Assembly (NCBI GenBank): GCA_030613345.1
Contig: JAUWMD010000019.1
Location: 1 to 17,855 of the forward strand
Direction: 5' to 3'
DNA from: Candidatus Krumholzibacteriota bacterium
Lineage (GTDB): Bacteria > Krumholzibacteriota > Krumholzibacteriia > Krumholzibacteriales > Krumholzibacteriaceae
Length of the DNA stretch: 17,855 nt
A model generated the notes under the pieces. The model saw only the letters and a program-made list of their open reading frames with translations, was not told the origin of the DNA and did not search any database. How positions within the stretch are numbered: position 1 is the stretch's first letter; each line of letters opens with the position of its first letter. This document shows positions 1 to 7,151 of this stretch, piece by piece. A program made the translations under genes and the position numbers.

Positions 1-5
1 AGCAG

Positions 6-383
6 ATGACGCGGATAATCAGTACTGACACGGCGCCTGCCGCAGGCGGCCCTTACCGCCAGGCGGTCAGGGCGGGAGACTTGCTGTTTATCTCTGGCCA
101 GATCGGCATCGATCCGGCGACCGGCGATATGGCCGGGGGACTCGAGGCCCAGGTCAAGCAGGTTCTCGAGAACCTGAAGTCGATCGCAGAGGAGGCCGGC
201 GGAAGCATGGACTCGATAGTCAAGGCGACCGTCTTGCTCAAGTCGATGGATGACTTCAAAATGATGAACGGGATATACGCCGGGTATTTCGAGTCGGATC
301 CCCCGGCCAGGGCGGCCTTCGAGGTCGGCGCACTGCCCCTGGGCGCGCTGGTCGAGATCGAGGCGATCGCCCTTCTCGATTGA
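6..383 (+). CDS. ridA: RidA family reactive enamine/imine deaminase
   Basis: This 125-residue protein has the length and pattern of the RidA/YjgF/UK114 family, which hydrolyses the reactive 2-aminoacrylate and related enamines released by PLP enzymes and so protects the cell from metabolic damage. Visible family features are the N-terminal APAAGGPYRQAV segment, the LLFISGQIGIDP strand, and the C-terminal PPARAAFEV block with the conserved arginine that binds the substrate carboxylate, followed by VEIEAIA with the conserved glutamate. The ATG lies five bases from the window edge, so its ribosome binding site and promoter are not visible. RidA proteins act as homotrimers in the cytoplasm. The downstream tRNA-Sec gene is separated by 43 bases and is unrelated in function. 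Confidence 0.95.
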   Translation: MTRIISTDTAPAAGGPYRQAVRAGDLLFISGQIGIDPATGDMAGGLEAQVKQVLENLKSIAEEAGGSMDSIVKATVLLKSMDDFKMMNGIYAGYFESDPPARAAFEVGALPLGALVEIEAIALLD

Positions 384-388
384 GCTTC

Positions 389-417
389 TTTAAAATGCCC
401 CGGAATTTAACTATCTT
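389..417 (+). promoter_or_regulatory. Possible promoter for tRNA-Sec
   Basis: A TTTAAA hexamer at 389-394 and TATCTT at 412-417 are separated by 17 bases. Each matches four of six positions of the sigma70-type consensus. A start near 424 would give only a two- or three-base leader before the tRNA. The boxes are weak, so this is a suggestion only. Confidence 0.3.
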
Positions 418-426
418 TTATCGGGC

Positions 427-524
427 GGGAATGGATGGGTTCTGGTGGGCCCCGAGGACTTCAAATCCTTCTGCCGGGTGCTAAAACCATCCGGGGTGGG
501 TTCGATTCCCACACGTTCCCGCCA
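427..524 (+). tRNA. selC: Selenocysteine tRNA, anticodon TCA
   Basis: The 98-base sequence folds as a bacterial tRNA-Sec. The acceptor is 427-434 with 513-520 (seven pairs including one wobble, with a G434/A513 mismatch at the eighth), followed by discriminator G521 and an encoded CCA. The D stem is six pairs long (437-442 with 447-452), a hallmark of tRNA-Sec. The anticodon arm is 454-470 with a CTTCAAA loop, placing TCA at 461-463. The variable arm is long, with a seven-pair stem (474-480 with 488-494). The T arm is five pairs around TTCGATT. TCA reads UGA, and this architecture fits charging by seryl-tRNA synthetase followed by SelA and SelB. The genome should therefore encode selenoproteins, but I see none in the window. 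Confidence 0.95.
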
Positions 525-533
525 TATTTCTTT

Positions 534-561
534 CCGGCGCGTAGATAATCGAACGCGTCGG
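534..561 (+). other. Stem-loop between tRNA-Sec and DUF5683 gene
   Basis: Positions 534-542 pair with 553-561 over nine bases including one G-T wobble, around a ten-base loop. It lies ten bases after the tRNA CCA and just before the ribosome binding site of the next gene. No T run follows, so it is not a classical intrinsic terminator. It may mark the tRNA 3' processing or attenuation boundary. Confidence 0.4.
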
Positions 562-581
562 GGAGCAACGGGGAGAACCGG

Positions 582-1241
582 TTGAGTCTTCGCAGGCTGA
601 TGATCCCGCCCGCAGTCCTCGCGGCATTGATCGCCGGAGGTGCGTGCTTTGCAGGAGAGAACGCTTCCGGTCCCGGTTTTCCCGCCCTTATCCTGACGGT
701 ACCGGCCGATACAACGGCGAAAAGCGGAGGGCAGCAGGACTGGTCGTCCGACCATATCAAGGAGCTTCTCGCCAGAGAGACGGGCGAGCCCGACATCGAG
801 GGGTCGACCTGGAAGAAGAGGAAAAACCCGAAGACGGCGATGCTATGCGCCATCGTGTTCCCCGGACTGGGCCAGATCTACAACGAGAAGGCGCTCAAGG
901 CCGTCATCGTCTTCAGCGTCGAGACGTTCTATCTAATGAATATCTTTCACAACTACAGAAAGGCGAACGACTACCTCAAGGAGAGGGACAGCTACGACCA
1001 GTACAAACCGTGCTTTCCCGGCAGCGAGGATCTCTGCCTCAGTTACGAATGGAGGAACGCCAACTTCTGGTACGAGGAGTACAAGGAGAGGACGATTGAC
1101 TGGATATGGTGGACAACCGGAGTCGTGCTTGTCGTGATGCTCGATGCCTACGTCGATGCCCACCTGCACGACATGCGTTTCCGAGTCGAGACCGCCCGCA
1201 GGGGAGGGGGGACGGAGCTTGCCGTAGTTGTTGATTTCTAG
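582..1241 (+). CDS. DUF5683-like secreted/membrane protein
   Basis: This 219-residue protein starts at TTG, supported by GGGGAG at 570-575 with six bases of spacing; the next in-frame ATG at 600 has no better site. An N-terminal signal peptide is visible (RR then a hydrophobic run ending AGGACFAGE). After a low-complexity linker comes KNPKTAMLCAIVFPGLGQIYN, the pattern of DUF5683 and related small membrane proteins, where a proline-glycine-rich hairpin joins hydrophobic segments. A second hydrophobic segment follows near IDWIWWTTGVVLVVMLDAYVDA, and the protein ends in phenylalanine after a short beta-like stretch. The family has no firm biochemical role; members occur widely in FCB bacteria and are thought to be envelope proteins. 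It is flanked by tRNA-Sec and lepB. Confidence 0.8.
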   Translation: MSLRRLMIPPAVLAALIAGGACFAGENASGPGFPALILTVPADTTAKSGGQQDWSSDHIKELLARETGEPDIEGSTWKKRKNPKTAMLCAIVFPGLGQIYNEKALKAVIVFSVETFYLMNIFHNYRKANDYLKERDSYDQYKPCFPGSEDLCLSYEWRNANFWYEEYKERTIDWIWWTTGVVLVVMLDAYVDAHLHDMRFRVETARRGGGTELAVVVDF

Positions 1242-1320
1242 GTGCCGATGTTGCATTATGTCGCGTGGGCCCGCGCCGGCGGGGATGCTCCCTGTAAAGC
1301 AGCGGCGGGCTCGAATCGTA

Positions 1321-1326
1321 TATAAT
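1321..1326 (+). promoter_or_regulatory. Perfect -10 box ahead of lepB
   Basis: A perfect TATAAT hexamer lies 29 bases before the chosen lepB start, so transcription would begin near 1333, ahead of the GGAGGA site at 1345-1350. No convincing -35 box is seen at 16-18 bases upstream. The hexamer includes the upstream ATG at 1325, which argues against that ATG as the start of lepB. Confidence 0.4.
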
Positions 1327-1354
1327 GGTGATTACAGAATGCCCGGAGGATCGG

Positions 1355-1984
1355 ATGTCAGATAAGGAAAATGGCAGCAGAAAGAAGAAAGAAGCTCCGC
1401 CCAAGTCGAAGCTTCGTGAATATATAGAGATAATCGTCACAGCGGTCGTTCTCGCGCTCATAGTACGCGCGCTTATCGTGCAGAGCTATCACATCCCCTC
1501 CGAGTCGATGGAGGATACACTGCTGAAGGGCGATTTCCTCTTCGCGTCGAAGTTCATCTACGGCGCCAAGGTCCCGATGACGGACTACAGGCTCCCCGCC
1601 ATAAAGGACCCGAAGCCCGGAGACATCATCATCTTCAAGTATCCGAGGGACGGAAAGACCGACTACATCAAGCGGTGCATCGCCGTCGAGGGCCAGACAG
1701 TAGAGGTCAAAGGCAAGATCCTCAAGGTTGACGGGAAGGTGATGGAGGAGAGCTACACTAAACACATACGAGGCGGCAGGGTGCTGAGCAACTACGGGCC
1801 ACGCACGGTCCCGAAGGGGCACATCTTCGTGATGGGCGACAACAGGGACAACAGTGCCGACTCTCGCGAATGGGGCATGCTCGACAGGAAATATGTAATG
1901 GGCAAGGCCCTGTTCATATATTTCTCGGTCCAGAAGGAGTGGCCCTGGGTGCGGGTCGCCAGGATCGGCGATATAATCAGGTGA
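1355..1984 (+). CDS. lepB: Signal peptidase I
   Basis: This type I signal peptidase removes signal peptides from exported preproteins at the outer face of the inner membrane. The ATG at 1355 follows GGAGGA at 1345-1350 and gives 209 residues; an upstream in-frame ATG at 1325 lies within the predicted -10 box and has no ribosome site. One transmembrane anchor spans about residues 24-42 after a basic N-terminus. The catalytic serine is S51 in the IPSESM motif and the general-base lysine is K106 in DYIKRC. The GDNRDNSADSREWG box is also intact. The length and single anchor resemble compact SPases such as those of Gram-positive bacteria and many deep lineages. It follows a secreted protein gene but is probably transcribed separately. 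Confidence 0.96.
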   Translation: MSDKENGSRKKKEAPPKSKLREYIEIIVTAVVLALIVRALIVQSYHIPSESMEDTLLKGDFLFASKFIYGAKVPMTDYRLPAIKDPKPGDIIIFKYPRDGKTDYIKRCIAVEGQTVEVKGKILKVDGKVMEESYTKHIRGGRVLSNYGPRTVPKGHIFVMGDNRDNSADSREWGMLDRKYVMGKALFIYFSVQKEWPWVRVARIGDIIR

Positions 1985-2000
1985 GTTTCCGCCCGAAAGG

Positions 2001-2156
2001 GTGCTTACAGACAACGATCAGAAGAAATTTTTCCCACAGGGCATTATTATTGCAACTTCGGTCCTGATAGGCTGCGGAACGCCCCCGGCAACACGTTTTC
2101 CGGACACCGCTGTCGGGAGGCAATATGCTGTTATGACAGGCAGTTACCGCGCTTGA
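2001..2156 (+). CDS. Possible small lipoprotein, 51 codons
   Basis: A GTG-initiated frame fills most of the gap between lepB and hrcA. It encodes a short N-terminus with two lysines (K8, K9), a hydrophobic run IIIATSVLIG and a canonical lipobox L22-I23-G24-C25, followed by a proline/threonine-rich tail of about 26 residues. The layout resembles a minimal lipoprotein. Against it, the only AG-rich sequence before GTG (AAAGG) directly abuts the start codon, no homologue is recognised, and the stop TGA overlaps the TTGACA promoter box of the hrcA operon. It may be a real short envelope peptide, the remnant of a longer lipoprotein gene, or chance. Confidence 0.3.
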   Translation: MLTDNDQKKFFPQGIIIATSVLIGCGTPPATRFPDTAVGRQYAVMTGSYRA

Positions 2157-2181
2157 CAAAGAGGCGGCCAGACCCTACATT
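2153..2181 (+). promoter_or_regulatory. Promoter of the hrcA-grpE-dnaK-dnaJ operon
   Basis: A perfect TTGACA at 2153-2158 is followed after 17 bases by TACATT at 2176-2181, which matches four of six consensus positions. Transcription would start near 2188, immediately before the CIRCE element. Perfect -35 and spacing make this a vegetative sigma-type promoter, consistent with HrcA repression rather than an alternative heat-shock sigma factor. Confidence 0.75.
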
Positions 2182-2192
2182 ATGGCAAACGG

Positions 2193-2219
2193 TTAGCAGT
2201 CTTAAATGGAGAGTGCCAG
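2193..2219 (+). promoter_or_regulatory. CIRCE operator (HrcA binding site)
   Basis: The left arm TTAGCAGTC (2193-2201) matches eight of nine CIRCE bases and the right arm GAGTGCCAG (2211-2219) matches seven of nine, with the exact nine-base spacer of the consensus. It lies in the predicted 5' leader, from about +5 to +31, and its right arm overlaps the likely hrcA ribosome site (GGAGAG, 2208-2213). The position next to hrcA makes autoregulation by HrcA very likely. Confidence 0.88.
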
Positions 2220-2221
2220 AA

Positions 2222-3244
2222 ATGATGGCCATAAATGATGTAACTTCCGTAGAATCAGGAATGTTGCGCAGCGTAGTGGATCTGTATATCAAGACGCGCA
2301 AGCCGGTCAGCTCGAAAATGCTGAAGAAAAAATACCGGCTTCAGTCCAGTTCGGCCAATATCCGTGCAATCCTGAACCGCCTCGAATCCAAGGGTTATCT
2401 CTACAAGCCTCACGTTTCCTCGGGCCGTGTGCCGAGCGACACGGGATACCGTCTGTACGTCGATGGGATAGGGAAGATAGGCCGTCCGTCAAGGCGCGTC
2501 ATCGAGCAGCTTAAGTCGAGGATGGGCCGCAACCGCGGTGACATCCGCGGAGTAATGACGACAACGTCACAGCTGATCAGTGAGCTGACCAGCTGTGTCG
2601 GGCTGATGGTCGGTATCTCCGGCCCAGGAGGCAGGGTCGGCAGGCTCGAGATGATCCAGCGCGAGGGCAACAGGGCGCTCGTCATCCTGCGCACCGAGGA
2701 TGGCAAGGAGAGGATAGTCGAGGTCGAAATGGACCGCAGGTACAGGCCGCGTATCATCGACGGGGCCGTCCAGATAATAAACGAACGGATAGCGGGTTGT
2801 CCGCTCGGCGAGGTGGCCGCACGCCTGGCCGGATGCGCCAGGGAGTGCGCCGGGCCGGACAGGCAAATCGCCGAAGTGATCGCCGGCGAAGCGGACTACC
2901 TCTTCGGAGGGATGTATGACCTGGAGTACTATCTGAGAAGAACGGACAGCACCGAAGATACACCGGAGATGCAGGACCCCCGCATATTGCGCTCTCTCGT
3001 CTCGCTGATGGGAGAGAAGCGCCGGATGCTGAGGGCGATGAGAAACCGCTTCGGGCGCGGAGTGATGGTGACGATAGGCACTGAGAACGAGATCGAGGAG
3101 TTGAAGGATTTCTCGGTCGTGACCAGGGCAATCCCCGCGGGAAGATGCGAGGGGCTGCTCGGAGTGCTCGGGCCGACGAGGATGAGTTACCGGTCGGTCC
3201 TGTCCCTGCTCGACGGGATGGCGCGCGAGCTGATAGAGCTCTGA
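2222..3244 (+). CDS. hrcA: Heat-inducible transcription repressor HrcA
   Basis: HrcA represses class I heat-shock operons by binding CIRCE and is kept active by GroE. The N-terminal winged-helix domain is visible (LYIKTRKPVSSKMLKKKY, then ANIRAILNRLESKGYL and HVSSGRVPSDTGYRLYVD), followed by the GAF-like dimerisation part and the typical C-terminal ending near MSYRSVLSLLDGMARELI. The open frame extends upstream to a TTG at 2153, but that codon is the -35 box and the CIRCE element lies inside the extension, so translation must begin later. ATG 2222 follows GGAGAG by eight bases and gives 340 residues, the usual HrcA length; ATG 2225 is also possible. It is the first gene of the chaperone operon. 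Confidence 0.95.
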   Translation: MMAINDVTSVESGMLRSVVDLYIKTRKPVSSKMLKKKYRLQSSSANIRAILNRLESKGYLYKPHVSSGRVPSDTGYRLYVDGIGKIGRPSRRVIEQLKSRMGRNRGDIRGVMTTTSQLISELTSCVGLMVGISGPGGRVGRLEMIQREGNRALVILRTEDGKERIVEVEMDRRYRPRIIDGAVQIINERIAGCPLGEVAARLAGCARECAGPDRQIAEVIAGEADYLFGGMYDLEYYLRRTDSTEDTPEMQDPRILRSLVSLMGEKRRMLRAMRNRFGRGVMVTIGTENEIEELKDFSVVTRAIPAGRCEGLLGVLGPTRMSYRSVLSLLDGMARELIEL

Positions 3245-3308
3245 CAGGTTATCAGAAACTGATGAAACCGCAGGAGGGGATGGAACTGGAAAACGGAAGG
3301 AAGATCCC

Positions 3309-4079
3309 TTGACCAGCGAAGGTGAAAAGGACGGAAAGACCGGATCCGCCCGGAAGGTGGAGATACAGGACGCCGTCGGGCCCGACGACATCGAGATCCT
3401 GCATGACGATGTTGAGGACGAAGAAGGCGAGGTGGCCTCATCTGCAACGCCTGAAGAGTCTGTGGAGCCATCCGGCGAAGACGAACTGGAATGGCTGAAG
3501 AATCCCGACGCCGAAACGGTTGAAAAGCCCCGGGGCAGGGAATCCGGCAAGAAAAGGCCCAAAAAGCCATCTAAAGCCCAGGTAGCCGAACATCTTGCCA
3601 AGAAGAACGAGATGCTCCAGAAGCTTCGCGAGAGGCTTGTCGAGACGGAAAAAGTCGTAGGGATTAAAGAAGATAGGCTCATGCGTCTCGCCGCGGAGTT
3701 CGAAAACTACAAGAAGAGGACCCGTCAGGAATGGGATTTGCTTAAAAATCAAGCGAATGCCGAATTATTGAAAGAAATTCTCGGCGTTCTCGACGACCTT
3801 GACCGGGCGTTCGAGCATTCGGGGGATTCGAGTGAACATTTCAGGGGTGGTATCACACTTATTCATTCATCCCTCCTCGACATGCTCAAGCGCAACGGGC
3901 TCAGCGAGATCGAAGCGCTGGGCAAGCCGTTCGATCCTCAGTATCACGAGGCGTTAGCCGAGATGCAGAGTGAAGACGTTGAGGCGGGGATCGTCGCTGA
4001 AGTGGTTCAGAAAGGATATATGCTAAACGACCAGGTGATCAGACCGACCAGAGTCGTTGTCTCGAAGGGCAGTGGCTGA
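3309..4079 (+). CDS. grpE: Nucleotide exchange factor GrpE
   Basis: GrpE releases ADP from DnaK and so drives the chaperone cycle in the cytoplasm. The 256-residue product is longer than most GrpE proteins (about 190-210) because of an acidic, disordered N-terminal region of roughly 90 residues. The family core follows: a long coiled coil (about residues 100-140, ending in FENYKKRTRQEW), LLKEILGVLDDLDRAF, and the beta-domain with FDPQYHEAL and the closing VVQKGYMLNDQVIRPTRVVVSKG. The start is TTG, preceded by GGAAGG at 3295-3300 with eight bases of spacing. The TTG overlaps the TGA of a ten-codon upstream frame beginning at ATG 3280. It sits 64 bases after hrcA and 35 before dnaK. Confidence 0.95.
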   Translation: MTSEGEKDGKTGSARKVEIQDAVGPDDIEILHDDVEDEEGEVASSATPEESVEPSGEDELEWLKNPDAETVEKPRGRESGKKRPKKPSKAQVAEHLAKKNEMLQKLRERLVETEKVVGIKEDRLMRLAAEFENYKKRTRQEWDLLKNQANAELLKEILGVLDDLDRAFEHSGDSSEHFRGGITLIHSSLLDMLKRNGLSEIEALGKPFDPQYHEALAEMQSEDVEAGIVAEVVQKGYMLNDQVIRPTRVVVSKGSG

Positions 4080-4114
4080 CAGGAGTCTGGCGCCGCCGGA
4101 AAGAGGACAGGAAC

Positions 4115-5947
4115 ATGGGTAAGGTAATTGGTATCGATCTCGGAACGACAAACTCGTGCGTCGCTGTAATCGAGGGGAACGAGCCGGCGATCATTCCGAA
4201 CACCCAGGGTGGACGTACTACTCCTTCGGTCATCGCTCTGGCGAAGAACAACGAGAGACTGGTCGGACAGCTGGCAAAGAGGCAGCAGGTGACCAATCCC
4301 GACAACACGATATACAGCATTAAGCGTTTCATCGGCAGAAGGTTCTCCGAGGCCGAGGAAGAGACGAAGCAGGTGACCTACTTGATCAAGAGCGGAAAGA
4401 ACGACGAGATCCTCGTCGAGCTCAAAGACCGCAGCTATCGCACGCAGGAGATTTCGGCGATGATACTTCGCGCGATAAAGACCTTCGCGGAGGAATATCT
4501 CGGCGAGGAAGTCACCGAGGCTGTAATCACCGTTCCGGCCTATTTCAACGACGGCCAGCGTCAGGCGACGAAGGACGCGGGCAAGATCGCGGGACTCGAA
4601 GTGAAGAGGATAGTCAACGAGCCGACTGCGGCCGCGCTCGCCTACGGGCTCGACAAGGACAAGAAGGGCAAGATCGCCATCTACGATCTCGGCGGCGGCA
4701 CCTTCGACATCTCGATACTCGAGCTCAGCGGGGGCGTATATCAGGTCAAGTCGACAAACGGCGACACAATGCTCGGCGGCGACGATTTCGATCGCGTAGT
4801 CGTCGGCTTCATAGTGGATAACTTCAAGGAAACCGGCGGGGTGGACCTGGCCGAGGACAAGATGGCGATGCAGAGGATCAGGGAAGCGGCGGAGAAGGCC
4901 AAGTGCGAGCTAAGCTCGGTCCACGAGACGAACATAAACCTGCCCTTTATCTGTGCAGATGAGGATGGTCCGAAGCATCTCGACATGGTCCTGACCCGGG
5001 CCGAGATGGAGAAGCTCATCCATCCTCTTGTTCAGAAGACGCTCGAGCCCTGCAAGCAGGCGTTCGAGGACGCGCAGATGAAGGTCGAGGATATAGACGA
5101 GGTCATCCTGGTCGGCGGCTCCACGAGGATCCCCGCCGTGAGGAAATTCGTGAACGACTTCTTTCGCAAGGAGCCTCACAAGGGCGTCAATCCAGACGAG
5201 GTCGTCGCGATGGGAGCCGCCTTACAGGGCGGAGTCCTTTCCGGCGACGTCGACGAGATACTACTGCTCGACGTCACCCCTCTCAGTCTCGGGATAGAGA
5301 CGCTTGGCGGGATGATGACGACGCTGATTCACCGCAATACGACGATACCGTGCAAGCAGAGCCAGGTCTTCTCGACGGCTACGGATAACCAGCCGGCAGT
5401 GAGCATCCATGTTCTGCAGGGAGAGCGCGAGATGGCGAAGGACAACAGGACGCTGGCGAGGTTCGACCTCATCGGTCTCCCGCCCGCACCGCGCGGGGTC
5501 GTCCAGATCGAGGTCACCTTCGACATCGACGCGGACGGCATCATGCACGTCTCAGCCAAGGATCTCGGCACCAGCAAGGAGCAGAAGATACAGATCAAGG
5601 TCGCGAGCGGCCTTTCAGAGGATGATATCGAGAGAATGGTCAAGGACGCCGAGGAGCACGCCCTCGAGGACGGGCAGAAGAAGAGGATCGCCAGGGTCCG
5701 CAACGAGGCGGAGATCCTCATCTACTCGACCGAGAAAACACTCGAGGAGCATCTCGACATGATCCCCGAAGACGACAGGGTGATTATCGAGGGAGCGCTG
5801 CACGACCTCAAGAAACTGATAAAGAAAGATGATGCCGATCCGGAGGATATCCGCAAGGAGGCCGAGAATCTCTCGACAGCTGTGTACAAGATCGCCGAGC
5901 TGATGTATCATCATGCGACTAACGATTCAGATTCGCCCGGTGAGTAA
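4115..5947 (+). CDS. dnaK: Molecular chaperone DnaK (Hsp70)
   Basis: DnaK binds exposed hydrophobic peptide segments in an ATP-dependent cycle with DnaJ and GrpE. The 610-residue protein is complete. The nucleotide-binding domain shows the phosphate loop IGIDLGTTNSCVAV at the N-terminus, AVITVPAYFNDGQRQATKDA, the IYDLGGGTFDISIL phosphate-2 motif and the adenosine motif VILVGGSTRIPAV. The interdomain linker LLLDVTPLSLGIET is followed by the beta-sandwich substrate domain (SIHVLQGEREMA, IEVTFDIDADGI) and a helical lid. The acidic C-terminal tail is short. ATG 4115 follows GAGGA at 4103-4107 by seven bases. It is third in the HrcA-controlled operon. Confidence 0.98.
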   Translation: MGKVIGIDLGTTNSCVAVIEGNEPAIIPNTQGGRTTPSVIALAKNNERLVGQLAKRQQVTNPDNTIYSIKRFIGRRFSEAEEETKQVTYLIKSGKNDEILVELKDRSYRTQEISAMILRAIKTFAEEYLGEEVTEAVITVPAYFNDGQRQATKDAGKIAGLEVKRIVNEPTAAALAYGLDKDKKGKIAIYDLGGGTFDISILELSGGVYQVKSTNGDTMLGGDDFDRVVVGFIVDNFKETGGVDLAEDKMAMQRIREAAEKAKCELSSVHETNINLPFICADEDGPKHLDMVLTRAEMEKLIHPLVQKTLEPCKQAFEDAQMKVEDIDEVILVGGSTRIPAVRKFVNDFFRKEPHKGVNPDEVVAMGAALQGGVLSGDVDEILLLDVTPLSLGIETLGGMMTTLIHRNTTIPCKQSQVFSTATDNQPAVSIHVLQGEREMAKDNRTLARFDLIGLPPAPRGVVQIEVTFDIDADGIMHVSAKDLGTSKEQKIQIKVASGLSEDDIERMVKDAEEHALEDGQKKRIARVRNEAEILIYSTEKTLEEHLDMIPEDDRVIIEGALHDLKKLIKKDDADPEDIRKEAENLSTAVYKIAELMYHHATNDSDSPGE

Positions 5948-6004
5948 GGAAACTCTGATATCTCAATAAGCGGCGTACGGATATAACAAGCGACCGGATG
6001 GGGC

Positions 6005-7150
6005 ATGGCGAAAAGGGACTACTACGAGGTGCTCGGCGTTGAGCGGAGTGCCGCGACCGATGAAATAAAAAAAGCTTACCGCAAGCTTGCGCTCAAGTAT
6101 CATCCCGACAAGAATCCAGGCGACCACGAGGCCGAGGAGAAGTTCAAGGAGGCCACAGAGGCCTACGAGGTGCTCCGCGACCGGGAAAAGAGGGAGCGGT
6201 ACGACCAGTTCGGCCATACAGGGATGGGCGGTGCCGGGGGTGCGGGTGGATTCGACTTCAGCGGCGGATTCGACCTGAACGACGCCCTGCGCGCCTTCAT
6301 GCGTGATTTCGGTATGGGCGGCGGTGGATTCGACTTCTTTGGAGGTTCCCGGGGAGGCGGAAGAAGGCGCGGTGGTGCGAGGATGAGGGGCAGGGACCTC
6401 CAGATCCATCTCAAGCTCACACTGGCGGAGGTCTCCAGGGAGATCGTCAAGAAGATCAAGGTCACCAGGATGGTCCCGTGCAGGGAGTGCGGCGGCTCGG
6501 GCGCCGCGAAGGGCTCCGAACGCAAGACCTGTCCGACCTGCCAGGGACATGGGGAGATCAGGCAGGCATCGAGATCGCTCTTCGGCACATTCGTCAACGT
6601 ATCGACATGCTCGACATGCGGCGGAGAGGGCACGATAGTGGCCGATCCCTGCGCGAGGTGCAGCGGCGACGGACGGGTGAAGGGCACGAGCAGCGTCGAA
6701 GTGAAGATCCCCGCCGGCGTATCGACGGGCAACTACATCACGCTCGCCGGCCAGGGTGATTCGGCCCCGAGGGGCGGAATGCCCGGTGATCTCATCATCG
6801 TCATCGAGGAGATCGAGGACGAGATCTTCGAGAGGCACGGCTTCGACATTCTGATCGACCTGCCCATTACATTCAGTCAGCTTGCCCTCGGGGACAAGGT
6901 CGAGATACCGACCCTCGAGGGGAAGGCCGCGCTGAAGATACCCGCCGGGACACACTCGCACAAGATTTTCCGCCTGAAAGGCAAAGGGATACCGAGGCTC
7001 CACGGCCACGGCCGGGGCGACCAGCTCGTGAGGTTGATCGCCTGGACGCCGCAGAACATCTCCAGCGAGGAAAAAGAGGTCTTCGAGAACCTCGACAAAA
7101 AGCTCAAGAACGACCTTCCGCCCGCGGGCAGGAAAGTCTACACTTCCTGA
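6005..7150 (+). CDS. dnaJ: Co-chaperone DnaJ (Hsp40)
   Basis: DnaJ delivers clients to DnaK and stimulates its ATPase. The 381-residue protein is a full type I Hsp40. It has an N-terminal J domain with the catalytic HPD at residues 33-35, a Gly/Phe-rich region at about 75-120, and a zinc-binding domain with four CxxCxGxG-type repeats at C159/C162, C176/C179, C202/C205 and C216/C219. Two beta-barrel substrate domains follow, with the typical VKIPAGVSTGNYI and LKIPAGTHSHKIFRLKGKGIP sequences. ATG 6005 is preceded by the G-rich GGATGGGG, a weak ribosome site, 57 bases after dnaK. The stop is one base from the rsmE start, so the two are probably coupled. Confidence 0.98.
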   Translation: MAKRDYYEVLGVERSAATDEIKKAYRKLALKYHPDKNPGDHEAEEKFKEATEAYEVLRDREKRERYDQFGHTGMGGAGGAGGFDFSGGFDLNDALRAFMRDFGMGGGGFDFFGGSRGGGRRRGGARMRGRDLQIHLKLTLAEVSREIVKKIKVTRMVPCRECGGSGAAKGSERKTCPTCQGHGEIRQASRSLFGTFVNVSTCSTCGGEGTIVADPCARCSGDGRVKGTSSVEVKIPAGVSTGNYITLAGQGDSAPRGGMPGDLIIVIEEIEDEIFERHGFDILIDLPITFSQLALGDKVEIPTLEGKAALKIPAGTHSHKIFRLKGKGIPRLHGHGRGDQLVRLIAWTPQNISSEEKEVFENLDKKLKNDLPPAGRKVYTS

Positions 7151-7151
7151 T

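Noticed and set aside
1270..1283. GC-rich inverted repeat CCCGC/GCGGG after the DUF5683 gene
   Set aside because: Only five pairs with no following T run, so too weak to call a terminator.
2154..2156. In-frame TGA after the small lipoprotein frame as a selenocysteine codon
   Set aside because: The 22-codon extension that follows runs through the hrcA promoter and CIRCE, shows no conserved redox motif, and ends at another TGA; no SECIS-like stem was evident.
2153..2221. TTG-initiated extension of hrcA
   Set aside because: It overlaps the promoter and CIRCE, and the normal HrcA N-terminus begins at about 2222.
3249..3265. Small inverted repeat ATCAG-AAA-CTGAT between hrcA and grpE
   Set aside because: About seven pairs with a three-base loop and AT-rich; could be a processing site but is too weak to support.
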